Part shown: positions 7,320-17,215 of the stretch, piece by piece | Layout: each line of letters begins with the position of its first letter | How positions within the stretch are numbered: position 1 is the first letter of the stretch | From: CAWATZ01 sp963784995 | GTDB lineage: Bacteria > Planctomycetota > Planctomycetia > Gemmatales > Gemmataceae | Length of the DNA: 64,000 nucleotides | Direction: 5' to 3' | NCBI GenBank assembly: GCA_963784995.1 | Contig: CAWATZ010000013.1 | Location: forward strand, 806,001-870,000 | Translations under genes and position numbers: made by a program | Notes under the pieces: model-generated | Database searches by the model: none | Seen by the model: only the letters and a program-made list of their open reading frames with translations | Told to the model about the DNA's origin: nothing

Positions 7320-9470
7320 ATGCGTTGCTCGCTTTGCCTCTCCCTTGTCGTCCTTGTCGTCCTGACTGCCGCCGCGCCGGCCCTGGAGCCTACCACACGG
7401 GGAGATCGGCTCCGGGACAACTATTTCCGCAAGGAGGTGGACCGCATTGCCGCGTCCTCCCTGGCCGGGTTCAAGACCCGGGCCGACTGGGAACGGCAAC
7501 GGCCCGAGCTGCATCGGCAGTTCCTCGACATGCTCGGTCTCTGGCCGCTGCCGCCGCGCACCGATCTCAAGCCGGTCATCACCGGCACGCTGGACGCCGA
7601 GCGCTTCACCGTCGAGAAACTCCACTTCCAATCACTGCCGGGCCTCTACGTCTCCGCCAACCTCTACCTGCCGAAAAAGGCGACCGGCCCCCTGCCGGCG
7701 ATCCTCTACGTTTGCGGGCACGGCAGCACGATCATCGACAAGGTGTCCTACGGCAACAAGATCGGCTACCAGCACCATCCGGCCTGGTTCGCCGAGAACG
7801 GCTACGTCTGCCTGATCGTCGATACGCTGCAGCTGGGCGAGATCCAGGGCCTGCACCACGGCACCTACCGCTATGGCATGTGGTGGTGGCAGACGCTGGG
7901 CTACACCCCGGCCGGGATCGAGTGCTGGAACGCGATGCGGGCCCTCGATTACCTGGAGACCCGGCCGGAGGTCGATCGCCGCCGGCTGGGCGTCACCGGC
8001 CGATCCGGTGGCGGTGCCACCAGCTGGTGGCTCGGGGCCGCCGATGAGCGGGTGAAGTGCATCATCCCGGTGGCCGGGATCGCCGATCTGAAAGCCCACG
8101 TCTGCGACGGGGCGCCCGGCCGGCTCAAGGATGGCGTCATCAGCGGCCATTGCGATTGCATGTACTTCGTCAACACCTATCGCTGGGACTTTGACAAGGT
8201 GATGGCCCTCTGCGCTCCTCGGCCGCTGCTGCTGGGCAACAGCGACGCCGACGACATCTTCCCCGTTCCCGGCTATCGCCGGCTGGCCGACAAGGTCAGG
8301 CGGATCTACGACCTGTACGGTGCCGGCGACCGTTTCGCCCTGCTGGAGACGGCCGGCCCGCACAAGGACACCCCGGAACTGCGGTTGGGAGCGTTTCGCT
8401 GGATGAACCGCTGGCTGAAGAACGACACCAGCGCCATTACCGACCCCATGCGTCCGAAATTCACCCCGCGGCAGCTGCGCGTCTTCGACCGCTATCCCGA
8501 GGACGCGGTGAACGCTTCGATCCACGAGACCTTTCGCAAGCCGGCCCGGATCGAGCTGCCGCAGGTTCCCGCGGTGGCCAAAACCTGGTGGGCCGGCGAG
8601 GCGCCGCAGCTGCTCCAGACCCTCCGCCGCCAGGTCTTTGCCGGCTGGCCCGCGAAGCCGCCGCCGCTCAACGCCCGGCCTGCCGAGGACGTTCGCCACA
8701 ACGGCCTGCGGCTGCGGGCCTACGACTTCGTCAGCGAGGACGAGGTTGAGCTGCGCCTGTTCTTGCTGACGGCCGAGAAGGTCGAGAAACCCAGCCTGTT
8801 GGTGCTGACCGCGGTGGACGAGGCCGGCTGGCAGGAGATGATCGGCGAGATGGGCCCGGCCTTCCAGAAGGCCCTGCAATTGACCGATGCGCCAAAACTG
8901 GACGAGAAACGCTTCCAGCAGAACCGGCGCGTGCTGGAGTTTCAGAAATGGGCCTTCGCCACCATCGCCCCGCGCGGCACCGGCCCGACGCGCTGGTCCA
9001 CCCAGGGCCCCGACGGCAAATCGTTCGACAACCAGATCCGCCGGCGCTTTGCCCTGCTGGGCCAGACGCTTGACGGCCAGCGCGTCTGGGACGTGCGGCG
9101 GGCGGTCAGTTGTTTGCGCACCCTGGGCGACCTCAAGAACGTGCCGCTCTGGCTGCAAGGGAAAGGCGACATGGCCGGCATAGTCCTGTACGCGGCCCTG
9201 TTCGAGCCGGACGTTGCCCGGCTGGACCTGTGGCATCCGCCGGCCTCGCACCAGCAGGGCCCGATCTTCCTCAACGTCCGCCGCATCCTGGACATGCCGC
9301 AGGCCCTGGCGCTGGCGTTCCCGAAGCAGGTCCGCCTTTACGTCCGGGACGCGGAAGAGGCCCGCTCCTGGGAGTGGCCGCTGCAATTGCAGAAGGCACT
9401 GGGAAGCAAGTCCTTGCAGGTCCGCGAGGTTGGTCCGGAGCGGATTCACCCGCCGCGCACCGAGAAGTGA
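7320..9470 (+). CDS. Secreted alpha/beta-hydrolase (acetylxylan-esterase/prolyl-oligopeptidase-like)
   Basis: 716 residues with a signal peptide ending near ALEP. Residues about 60-400 form an alpha/beta hydrolase. The nucleophile elbow is GRSGGG (Ser about 229), a likely acid lies in GNSDADDIFPVPG (about 310) and a likely His in ETAGPHKD (about 349). This is the layout of the acetyl-xylan esterase/7TMR-DISM-like hydrolases common in planctomycetes. A second region of about 300 residues follows and may be another hydrolase-like domain without recognisable catalytic residues. Start ATG 7320 has AGGAG nine bases upstream. A role in polysaccharide deacetylation is inference. Confidence 0.85.
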   Translation: MRCSLCLSLVVLVVLTAAAPALEPTTRGDRLRDNYFRKEVDRIAASSLAGFKTRADWERQRPELHRQFLDMLGLWPLPPRTDLKPVITGTLDAERFTVEKLHFQSLPGLYVSANLYLPKKATGPLPAILYVCGHGSTIIDKVSYGNKIGYQHHPAWFAENGYVCLIVDTLQLGEIQGLHHGTYRYGMWWWQTLGYTPAGIECWNAMRALDYLETRPEVDRRRLGVTGRSGGGATSWWLGAADERVKCIIPVAGIADLKAHVCDGAPGRLKDGVISGHCDCMYFVNTYRWDFDKVMALCAPRPLLLGNSDADDIFPVPGYRRLADKVRRIYDLYGAGDRFALLETAGPHKDTPELRLGAFRWMNRWLKNDTSAITDPMRPKFTPRQLRVFDRYPEDAVNASIHETFRKPARIELPQVPAVAKTWWAGEAPQLLQTLRRQVFAGWPAKPPPLNARPAEDVRHNGLRLRAYDFVSEDEVELRLFLLTAEKVEKPSLLVLTAVDEAGWQEMIGEMGPAFQKALQLTDAPKLDEKRFQQNRRVLEFQKWAFATIAPRGTGPTRWSTQGPDGKSFDNQIRRRFALLGQTLDGQRVWDVRRAVSCLRTLGDLKNVPLWLQGKGDMAGIVLYAALFEPDVARLDLWHPPASHQQGPIFLNVRRILDMPQALALAFPKQVRLYVRDAEEARSWEWPLQLQKALGSKSLQVREVGPERIHPPRTEK

Positions 9471-9547
9471 TGCTCGCCGGGAGCGTCAGCGTTTCCGATT
9501 CTAACGTTTCTCCTCCCGGCTCAGCGAAGGATCTGCGGTAACTGCGC

Positions 9548-9576
9548 TTGACTGGCTGCCGTCCTAATTTTACCAT
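9548..9576 (+). promoter_or_regulatory. Promoter of the first Cys-rich TIGR03000 gene
   Basis: TTGACT (9548-9553), 17-bp spacer, TACCAT (9571-9576). The leader before the ATG at 9678 is about 95 nt and contains a small hairpin (CACTTGCC 9614-9621 with GGCAAGTG 9627-9634). The paralogue at 35342 has the same arrangement. Confidence 0.6.
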
Positions 9577-9677
9577 TTAACCTATCTTAACTCCCCAATA
9601 CCAATCAAACTCACACTTGCCTGTCCGGCAAGTGAGTACGGATCAGTCTCCAACTCCGCTTTTGAAGGGGGAATGCC

Positions 9678-10475
9678 ATGCTGTCGGTCGTGATGATGGC
9701 GGTGCTGACCACGGGCAGCGCCGCTCCGGACTGGGGTTGTCACAAGTGCTGCAGCCACTGTCACTGCGGTTGTTGCGGCTGCTGCGGCTGTCATTGCTGT
9801 GGCTGCTGCGGCTGCCACGGCTATGGCTGCTGGGGCTGTCATTGTGGTTGTGGCTGCCATTGCTGCTGCGGCTGCTGGGGTTGTCATTGCGGTTGTGGTT
9901 GTCACTGCGGCTGTGGCTGCTGGGGTTGTCATTGTGGCTGCGGGGGCTGCGGCTGCTGGGGTTGCGGCTGCTGCTGCGGATGTGGCTGCTGGGGCATGGG
10001 TTACGCCATTCCGGCCGTACACCTGGCGCCGATCGCGGTTGCGCCAGCGCGCCCGCCCGTCTACCCCGCGCCTCCGGCTCATCCGCCGGTCCCTCGCATT
10101 GCGCCTGCTCCTCTGCCGGCGATTACGACTCCCGTGAAACCTGCCAAGCTGGAGAGGCAGGAGCTGACCGGGAACAAGGACCAGTCCAGCTGGACCGTTG
10201 CCGCTGACCGGGCCCGCGTGGTCGTTGACCTGCCCGCCGATGCCAAGCTGTACGTTGGGGGTCGGTTGAGCAAGTCCACCCTGGAGCAGCGGCACATGGA
10301 AACGCCGGAGCTGACCCCTGGCAAGACCTACACCTACGAGCTGCGCGTTGAGCTGGTCCGCGATGGCAAGCCGATCACCGAAACCAAGAAGATTGCCGTC
10401 AGGGCCGGCGAGGTGGTGCGGGCCAACTTCAAGGACGTGGGAGCCACAGTCACGGCTCGGACGACCTCGAAGTGA
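9678..10475 (+). CDS. Cys/Gly/His-rich TIGR03000 domain protein
   Basis: 265 residues. After a short N-terminus (MLSVVMMAVLTTGSAAPD), residues about 20-113 are nearly pure Cys, Gly, His and Trp, with about 40 cysteines. A Pro/Ala-rich linker follows, then a C-terminal TIGR03000 domain (about 185-255: ARVVVDLPADAKLYVGG, TYTYELRVELVRDG, VRAGEVVRANF). The domain is known mainly from planctomycetes and has no assigned function. The Cys/His region could bind metal or form disulfide cross-links; that is inference. RBS GAAGGGGGA precedes ATG 9678. A terminator follows at 10501. A paralogue lies at 35342. Confidence 0.88.
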   Translation: MLSVVMMAVLTTGSAAPDWGCHKCCSHCHCGCCGCCGCHCCGCCGCHGYGCWGCHCGCGCHCCCGCWGCHCGCGCHCGCGCWGCHCGCGGCGCWGCGCCCGCGCWGMGYAIPAVHLAPIAVAPARPPVYPAPPAHPPVPRIAPAPLPAITTPVKPAKLERQELTGNKDQSSWTVAADRARVVVDLPADAKLYVGGRLSKSTLEQRHMETPELTPGKTYTYELRVELVRDGKPITETKKIAVRAGEVVRANFKDVGATVTARTTSK

Positions 10476-10500
10476 TTTCCCTCGCTCCCCTGTAACGCTC

Positions 10501-10543
10501 GCAGCCTGCGTCTTCGCCCAGGACGCAGGCTGCTTTTGCTTTT
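10501..10543 (+). terminator. Rho-independent terminator after the TIGR03000 gene
   Basis: GCAGCCTGCGTC (10501-10512) pairs perfectly with GACGCAGGCTGC (10522-10533), followed by TTTTGCTTTT. It is one of only three classical terminators I can see in the window. Confidence 0.88.
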
Positions 10544-10666
10544 GCCACGCCTCTCCTTCTTCCCGTCGAATCTGCAAATCGCGAGAACGCTCTTGCGTCG
10601 TTGGAGTCGATTCGCTAAACCCCCGGCTGCGATTGCTGTCATTACAGGAACGGGAGGAAGTTGGCC

Positions 10667-11572
10667 ATGCTTGGGCATTTGCAGCGGTTTAGGTTGCTCG
10701 CAGCCTTGGGACTTCTCGCCTGGATGGGGAGTGCTGTTGCTGGGAGTGGTAATGACATCACCTATGTAAACTTTCCCAGATTTGGGGTTCCGATGAGCGT
10801 GAACCCAGAACAGCGAAGAGGAGATTCGTGAAGCTCTGCTCCTACGTATCCAGAGAACAAAGGCACAAGTTGGGAACGAGTTGACGCGATACGGCCCGGA
10901 CCAGAAAGGCTTTCTCTTCCACGCTTCCGAGGATGGCCTCTATTTTTCGCCGTGCAGAGTCGCTTTCAAGAACGGGAAGGTGGAACCGACCAAGCCTCAG
11001 GTTTCTGGGTCATGAAGCTTATGGTCGATACCACCGAGCCCGACATCAGCATGACAGCAACAGCAAACGGCAAGAAGATTCAGGTCGCATGGGAAATCGT
11101 CGAAGACAATCTCGACACGTCTTCCCTTCGGCTGGAATACCAGACGGATCTGACATCTTCAGGTAGCTGGACGCCCATTCCTTTGAAAGCCAGCCAGAAA
11201 GGCACTGTCGAGTTCCCTCCTCCCGACCGCGAACTCATGTTGCGAATGCAAGTCAAGGACAGGGCGGGAAATGTGGGCGAAAAGGAACTGTTCATTGTTG
11301 ATGGAAGGCTGGTATTCCAGGTTCACCGTGGCTCGATCCTTGATGCAAAAGACAACGGCGAGGATTCCTCGCCCAAACAGATGGAAGAAAAGGGCGATCC
11401 AACCGGCAAGAAGGATGGAGCCGATTCTTCCAAGGAAATGCATCGACAGCTTGTTGATCTGCTGATTCAAAAGTACCAGCAAGCGTGCCGGGAAGGTCAG
11501 GTGAACAGAGCCAAAAAGCTCGCCCATGAAGCGCTCGAGTTCGACCCGACCTGTTTCAGTAAAGACCGCTGA
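10667..11572 (+). pseudogene. Secreted beta-sandwich-type protein broken by two compensating frameshifts
   Basis: ATG 10667 opens a signal peptide (LLAALGLLAWMGSAVAG), but the frame stops at 10831. Coding sense continues in the +1 frame from about 10809 (SEEEIREALLLRIQ ... FLFHASEDGLYF). It then returns to the first frame at a T5 run near 10936-10940, where one extra T would give GLYFFAVQ, and runs to 11572 (VDTTEPDISMTATANG, VKDRAGNVGEKELF). Repaired, it would be 301 residues and would resemble planctomycete secreted proteins whose beta-rich repeats contain SEDG-YxFAV and VDTTPP blocks. Two indels that cancel fit sequence error or recent decay. The C-terminal 60 residues are charged and helical. 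Confidence 0.65.
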
Positions 11573-11580
11573 GAGGCCGC

Positions 11581-13152
11581 TCAGCGTTTCTCCACCTTGG
11601 GCGGCTCGACTCCTTGCAGCTGCAGCGTGGAAACCTGCTTGGTCTTGATGTCTACGACCCGAATGCGGTGGGCGTTGGTATCGGCCACGTACAGCTTGCC
11701 CGGAGCGTAGCTGATCCCGCCCGGCTCGTTGAACAGCGGGTTCTCCCTGGTGCCGCCGACGAAGGTGGTGCAGGAGTTCTGCTTCGGGTCGATCACCTTG
11801 ATCTTGTTGTTGTAGGTGTCCGCAACATAGAGCTTGCCGTCCACGCAGACGATGCCCAGGGCGTGCTGCAAGCGCGCGTCCTTGCCGACGCCGTCCTTGT
11901 CGCCAAAGTCGAACAGGCCGGTGCCGACCAGGGTTCGCACGCCGCCCGGAGGGTCGAGAGCGATGCCGCGAACGGCGCTGACCTCGCTGTCGGCGACGAA
12001 CAGTTCGTTGCCGTCGCTGGTCAGTCCGCTGGGCTGGGCGAAGCAGCTGGTGGCGTTGGGGCCATCCATGATGTTCTCGATGCCGTTGCCGGCGTAGGGG
12101 ACAACGTTCCTGCGGTTCAGCTCCATGACCCAGATCTGGTGATGGCCGGCCATGGCGATGAACAGGTAATTGTTGTGGATGAACAGGTCCCAGGGGCTGT
12201 TCAGTCCGGTCCGGAGTGCCGCGCCGCCGATCCGGACCCGGTTCTGGTAGCCGGTGCCGGCAAATGCCTTGACGGTTTTGGTCTTCAGGTCCAGGGCCCG
12301 GATCATGTGGTTCTTGCGGTCGGCGACGTAGAGGGTGTCGCCCTTGAGGGCCATGCCCTGCGGGTCCGCGAAGCTGGCCTTGTCGAAGGGACCATCCACC
12401 CGGCCCGGCGTGCCCGTGCCGGCGATGGCGATCTTCTTGCCCCGCAGGTCCGTGATGACGATGCGATGGTGCGTGCTGTCCGCGATGAACAGGCGATCGT
12501 TGACGGGGTCGGCCAGCACCTTGCCGGGGAAATACAGCGGACCTTCTCCCTGCCGGGCCGCACGCTCCACCTGGAACGGCAACGGCTTCTCGTTGAGCGT
12601 CTTCCTGGCGCGGTGGATGCGGATTTGCTGAGCGATGTTCTGGTCAAGGACGTCGAACACCTTCTCCTCGGCGAGGCCGCCCACCAGGTAGCCTTCGGGG
12701 TCCACCATGAACAGGGTTGGCCAGGACTGGACGCCGTAGCGGGTCCAGATCTTGCGGTCCGCGTCGTTGAGGACCGGATGGCGCATCTCATAGCGGTCCA
12801 TCGCCTTGCGGATGCTTTCGGGATTCTTCTCGCTGTCGAACTTCGGCGTGTGGATGCCGATGACGACCAGCTGGTTCGGATACTTCTTTTCCAACCTGAC
12901 CAGGTCGGGTATCTCGTGGATACAGTTAATTCAACACAGGGTCCAGAAGTCGAAGACGACAATCTTGCCGCGCAAGTCCTTGAGATGCAGCGGCTTGTCG
13001 ATGCCGAGCCAGCCGACGCCGCCGTCCAGTTCGGGAGCAAGGATGCGCTGCTGCTGCTGTGCGGCTGAATGAGAGCACAGGAACGCCAGGGTACACACCG
13101 CGAAGAGGCCGAACAGCCAGGCGCGTCGAGGCGCGGGAAAAAGGGACATCAT
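11581..13152 (-). CDS. NHLRC2-like thioredoxin/NHL-repeat protein, candidate selenoprotein
   Basis: 523 residues if the in-frame TGA at 12931-12933 is read as Sec (U74). Signal peptide 1-31; thioredoxin-like domain about 40-190 (GWLGIDKPLHLKDLRGK, FDFWTLC-U-INCIHEIPDL, GVQSWPTLFMVDPEGY); then NHL propeller blades to the C-terminus (ADPVNDRLFIADSTHHRI, LYVADTYNNKIKVID). In NHLRC2-type proteins the motif is C-C-I-N-C, so U74 aligns with the second Cys and Cys77 would be its partner in a UxxC redox site. A hairpin with a GGUC loop lies 29 nt after the UGA. The start at ATG 13152 has AGGAG eight bases upstream. A nonsense mutation is the alternative. No Sec machinery genes are in the window. Confidence 0.8.
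12891..12908 (-). promoter_or_regulatory. Candidate bacterial SECIS hairpin for UGA 12931-12933
   Basis: On the coding strand CCGACCT pairs with AGGTTGG (seven pairs, one G-U) around the loop GGUC. The loop starts 29 nt after the UGA, inside the 16-37 nt window known for bacterial SECIS elements, and carries the GGU that SelB recognises in E. coli fdhF. Confidence 0.6.
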
Positions 13153-13275
13153 TGTCCGGCTCCTGGGGCGAATAAGACGTTGGGTCACAACCAGTTATTT
13201 CAGAATAGCAAACTGAGCCGGCCCCCTCAAGGCGCGTCTTGCAGGCGGGTGCCGCTCTCGATTTTGGCAGGCCGT

Positions 13276-13356
13276 CCGAGCCGCGCACGCAGCGCAGCGG
13301 AGTAAGCGGCCGCATGGCAGGGCCGCTTACTCCGCTGCGCTGCGTGCGCGGCTCGG
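13276..13356. repeat. Family A palindrome, perfect 36-bp stem
   Basis: Arms 13276-13311 (GAGCCGCGCACGCAGCGCAG and onward, ending GGAGTAAGCGGCC) and 13321-13356, nine-base loop. The same element occurs at 15578, 28221 and 63238. Confidence 0.95.
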
Positions 13357-13371
13357 CGACTGCGATCCGGG

Positions 13372-15541
13372 CTACTTCTTCAGACCCCCGGCTACCGTGA
13401 TCGTGATCGGATTGGACGGAAAGACGGCTCGGACGTTGTTGGCCCGAGGTCGTTTCGGATCGCGTGGCAGAGCGTAATCACGCGGCACTTGCCCGGCGGC
13501 GTTGATCGCGAACGTATAGGTTCCCGGTCGGAGGTTGGCCGGCAACACCACGTCCACCGTGCCCCCGGCAGCACCTTTGGCCAAGTTGACCAGCGCCACC
13601 GTGACCCCGCTGGGCAGATCGAAGCCGGAGAGCTGAACGCCCTCGTTCCAGTCCTCGGCCCGCTGCAGTGAAACCTTGAGCGATAGCTTGCTCCCGGCCG
13701 TGACCGCGGCCTGGGAGGGCAGGGCGGTCACGGTGAACGGATTGGCCTGGCGCACCGTCAGGACAATGCTGCTCGCCATCCGGGCGATGCCTGGCGTGTT
13801 GACCGTCGGCCAGGTCAGGCCGCCGGCCGCAGCTTCCCGGACAATGTCCGCGTCCTCGACCCGGCCCGTGCCGGTGACGCGGATTTCCGCATGCCCGACC
13901 GGGGCGTCCTTTGCCGCAGTAAACACCAGTGGCACCGAGGTTTTGCCGGGTCCGATCACCACTGGCTCGCATGTCACTCCTGGAGGCAGGGCCGACGCTT
14001 CGACGCGGATCGGACCATCGTAGCTGTCCTTGCGAAAGGCGAGGACGTCCATCCACTGCTTGCCGCCCCGGCCGACAACGGCCGCGTCCGGCTGAACGTC
14101 GTGCCTGGGCACAACCACCAGACGGAAATCGGGCTGCTGTCGCCGAATGCTCAGACGATAGGTGAAACGGATGTCGCCACGCTGCTGGTGATACAGATCG
14201 CGCACACAGACGCTGTAATTGCCGTCCGCCGGGACGGTGAAGTCCCAGCGTGGATCGCGGGTGGTCGTCGTGAAGCGGATCTGGCCAACGTTCTGGCCAG
14301 CATCGTCCTGAGTGAAGATCCGCTTGCCCGATGGGTCCAGCCCAATCAGGAACGGGTCCACCAGGCCGGAGTGTCGTTCGCCGTAGACCTCGACGATGAT
14401 CCGCTCCCCTTTGCGAGCCGAGAAGGTGTAAAAGTCCTGATCGCCGGCCGGTGCCAGGGTGCCGGTGACCTCGCAGGGGACCGGCACGCGCTGAGCCGAG
14501 CCGCGATCGTTGTTGGGCTCCTGCTCCACCAAAACGGGATCGGAAGTGAACCCGAGGAAGAGCGGGTTGGAATTGCCCTCCGGCGTAATCAACCGATAAT
14601 CCATGCCGTCCAGCAGGACGCTCGGCGGCCGAACCGCCTCGCCGCCACGCAAGCTGGTCGCCGCCTTCGGATCGGCCGGTCCTTCGATGGTGCGTGTGAT
14701 CGTCTCCAGAGGCCGGCCAGCGATCTTCAAGTCGGGCACAGGCTTGCCGCCGGGAAGATTGCGACCGTAGAGTGTCACGGTCGTTTTCTGTCCGGGCTGG
14801 ATGGCTGCGGGAATCACCGCGTCCAGGTGCGGCAGACTGCCGATTTGCAGGCGGTAGAAATAATCCGCGCCGCCGCTGTACACGAAGTCCCAGACCTTGA
14901 CGACGTAATCGCCGTCGGCCGGGGCCGTGAAGTCGATAAACGGATCTTTGCCGTAATAGTCTCCGTTATAGGCGATCTCCTTGCCCTGGGGATCGTAGAC
15001 CATCAAGGTGCCGTCGAGCTGACTGTCGATCCGCCAGGCCCAGCAGTTGATCAGGATGCGCTGGCCCTTCTTCGCCGGGAAAACGTAATGATCGACGTCG
15101 GTGGCTCCGTCCATCCGGCCATTGACGACCACCGGCAGGGTCACGCGCTGAGCCTTCGCTGGCTCGTTGTTGGGCTCCTTCTCGATGACCTCGGGCCAGT
15201 CGCCAACCACGAAAGCGCGGAAGTTGGACACACCCAGCGCCGCCACCACGCGGACGTCGTACTGGCCGACGGGAACGTCCATGGCGACGGTCACCTGGAA
15301 CTTGTTTGGACCCGTTAGACTGAGCGCTGATGCCGGGATGGCTGAAGTACAGACCCGTGGCACCGTCCAGGTCGCCGCCGGTGATGGTGCATTCGACCGC
15401 GGTGCCCTGACGGGCGCCGCAAGGAAAGATGCTGTTCAGCCGCGGCACCGGGAGTTGGGCCGCGACCGGAGAAGAGAACCAGCCACAGAGGAACACGGAT
15501 AAACACAGATGAAGAACAACATTTTGCCAACGTGTGATCAT
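13372..15541 (-). CDS. PPC-domain secreted protein with one frameshift
   Basis: An N-terminal signal peptide from ATG 15541 leads into a domain with FPCGARQGTAVECTITGGDLDGATGLYFSHPGI. The frame then breaks near 15340, and the continuing frame (ALSLTGPNKFQVTVAMDVPVGQYDV) is open to the stop at 13372. At least two bacterial pre-peptidase C-terminal (PPC) domains are visible, each with the EKEPNNEPAKAQ or EQEPNNDRGSAQ entry, VDHYVFPAKKGQRI or QDFYTFSARKGERI, and a Gly-Asp-Tyr closing strand. About 720 residues if repaired. In planctomycetes such proteins sit beside DUF1501/DUF1549 genes, as here, and are thought to be exported; substrate unknown. Confidence 0.8.
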
Positions 15542-15577
15542 CTGTGGCCCTTTCTTATTGTCTGCGGTAGCAACCGT

Positions 15578-15665
15578 GTCGGAGCCGCGCACGCAGCGCA
15601 GCGGAGTAAGCGGTCGGATGGCCCAGGGCCGCTTACTCCGCTGCGCTGCGCTGCGCGGCTCCGAC
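15578..15665. repeat. Family A palindrome with a one-base bulge
   Basis: Left arm 15578-15613 and right arm 15629-15665 match the family A element at 13276; the right arm has one extra base in the CTGCG repeat. It lies between the PPC-domain gene and the DUF1501 gene. Confidence 0.93.
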
Positions 15666-15671
15666 GATACG

Positions 15672-16994
15672 TCAGATCAGTTCCTTGATCGGTTCGCCGC
15701 TGTTGAGGATCTTGAGCGGCCGTTGCGCCTCGTTGAGGTATTCGCGTTCCTGGTCGATGCCCAGGACGCGGTACATCGTGGACAGCACGTCCTCGGGCGT
15801 CAGCGGCCGTTCCTTGGGGTATTCGGCCCTTGACGTCGGAGACGCCGATGGCCTGGCCCATGACTTGAGCCCGCCGCCGGCCAGCACGACGGACTGAGCG
15901 CCCGGCCAGTGGTCGCGGCCAGCGTCCTTGTTGATGCGCGGCGTTCGGCCGAATTCGCCCCAGACCAGGACCAGAGTGTTCTTCAGCAGTCCGCGGTCGT
16001 GCATGTCTCGCAGCAGGGCGGCCCACGCCGTGTCGAACTGCGGTAGTTTCTGCTTCTTGCAGGGCCTCGAAGTTGTTGGCGTGCGTGTCCCAGCCGCCCG
16101 CGTTGACGGTCACGAAGGTGACGCCGGCCTCGATCAATCGGCGGGCCAGCAGCATGCTCTGGCCGAGGCTGTGCCGGCCGTACAGGTCGCGGACAGGCGG
16201 CCGCTTCCTGGCTGATGTCGAACGCCTTCTGAGCGGCCGGGCTGGTGACCATCTCGAACGCCTTGCGGGTGAAGGCGTCGAGGCCGTCCATCAGGCCGCG
16301 TCTGGTCGGCGTCGCGGCGGAGGGTGTCGATCGTTTGCAGCAGCTTGCGGCGGTTCTGCGAGCCGATTGAGGCTGATGCCGTTGGGCAGCGTCAGGTTGC
16401 GGACCGAGAAGTTGTTGCTGCTGGGATCGGCCCCGACCGAGAACGGATTGTAAGCGACGCCGAGGTAAGCCGCCGCGGAGCTGCGTGGCGGCGTTGGGCA
16501 CCGCGACGTAGGCCGGCAGACCTGGCCGGCGCGGGCCGCGTTCATTGGCCACGATCGAGCCGTAGCTGGGCATCTCGTTGGATGGGATGTCGTTGGTCGG
16601 GCCGATAGCCGGTCAGCAGGTAATGGCTGGCCGATTCGTGGCCGGCGTCGGGGTGCGTGACCGAGCGGAGGATGGAGAACTTGTCCATCTGCTTGGCCGA
16701 CAGCGGCAGATGCTCGCTCACCTGGATGCCCGGAACGTTGGTCGCGATCGGCTTGAACTCGCCGCGGTACTCGGCGGGAGCGTCCGGCTTGAGGTCCCAC
16801 ATGTCGATGTGGCTGGGGCCGCCGCCCTTCCAGATCAGGATGACCGAGGTGTCCGGCTTCGGTTTGGCCTGGCCTGCCCGCAGACGCAGCAGGTCGCCAG
16901 GGTCAGGCCGGCCAGGCCGAGAAAGCCGGCCCGGAGAAACGCGCCGGGAGATGCCGTCGCAGCTTCGATAATCGCTCCCGGTAATCGCTAACAC
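15672..16994 (-). pseudogene. DUF1501 protein with multiple frameshifts
   Basis: Conserved DUF1501 blocks appear in order but in different frames: an N-terminal twin-arginine-like signal (SRR followed by FLRAGFLGLAGLTL), then KPDTSVILIWKGGGPSHIDM, YRGEFKPIATNVPGIQVSEH, VTHPDAGHESASHYLLTGY, YVAVPNAATQLRG, NTLVLVWGEFGRTPRIN and the C-terminus VLSTMYRVLGIDQEREYLNE ... GEPIKELI. At least six frame changes are needed over 1.3 kb, with no other stops inside the conserved blocks. Several can be mended by one G or C in a short run (for example LTLGDLL needs one more G near 16890). DUF1501 belongs to the sulfatase/alkaline-phosphatase-like fold and usually follows a DUF1549/DUF1553 gene, as it does here. 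Confidence 0.8.
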
Positions 16995-17009
16995 GGTCTG
17001 AATCTCCTC

Positions 17010-17209
17010 ATTGGTGATTGGTAATCGGTAACGAAGAGCAGGATTAGCGATGAAGATTTAGATTAGGAAGAGGATTAAGAGCAGGAGTAAGATTAAGATT
17101 AGGAAGGTGCGTTGAGTCCTACTCTTACTCTTGCTCTTTCTCTTACTCCTCTTCCTAATCTAAATCTTCATCTTACTCTTACTCCTCTTCTTCTTTTCAC
17201 CAATCACCA
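17010..17209. repeat. Purine-rich imperfect hairpin between the DUF1553 and DUF1501 genes
   Basis: Arms 17052-17074 and 17147-17169 are a perfect 23-bp inverted repeat (GAAGATTTAGATTAGGAAGA and onward). Outer arms ATTGGTGATTGG at 17010 and CCAATCACCA at 17200 also pair. The interior is low-complexity GA/AT on one side and TC/TA on the other. It separates two genes that are normally adjacent. Confidence 0.85.
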
Positions 17210-17215
17210 TTGGCC

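Noticed and set aside
9720..10000. Regular CGC/GGCTGC repeats suggesting a CRISPR-like array or satellite
   Set aside because: No constant repeat-spacer spacing; the pattern is the codon reflection of a Cys/Gly/His-rich protein with a start, RBS and conserved C-terminal domain.
10829..10831. TGA in the 10667 gene as a third selenocysteine codon
   Set aside because: The homologous sequence continues in a different frame, so this is a frameshift and not recoding.
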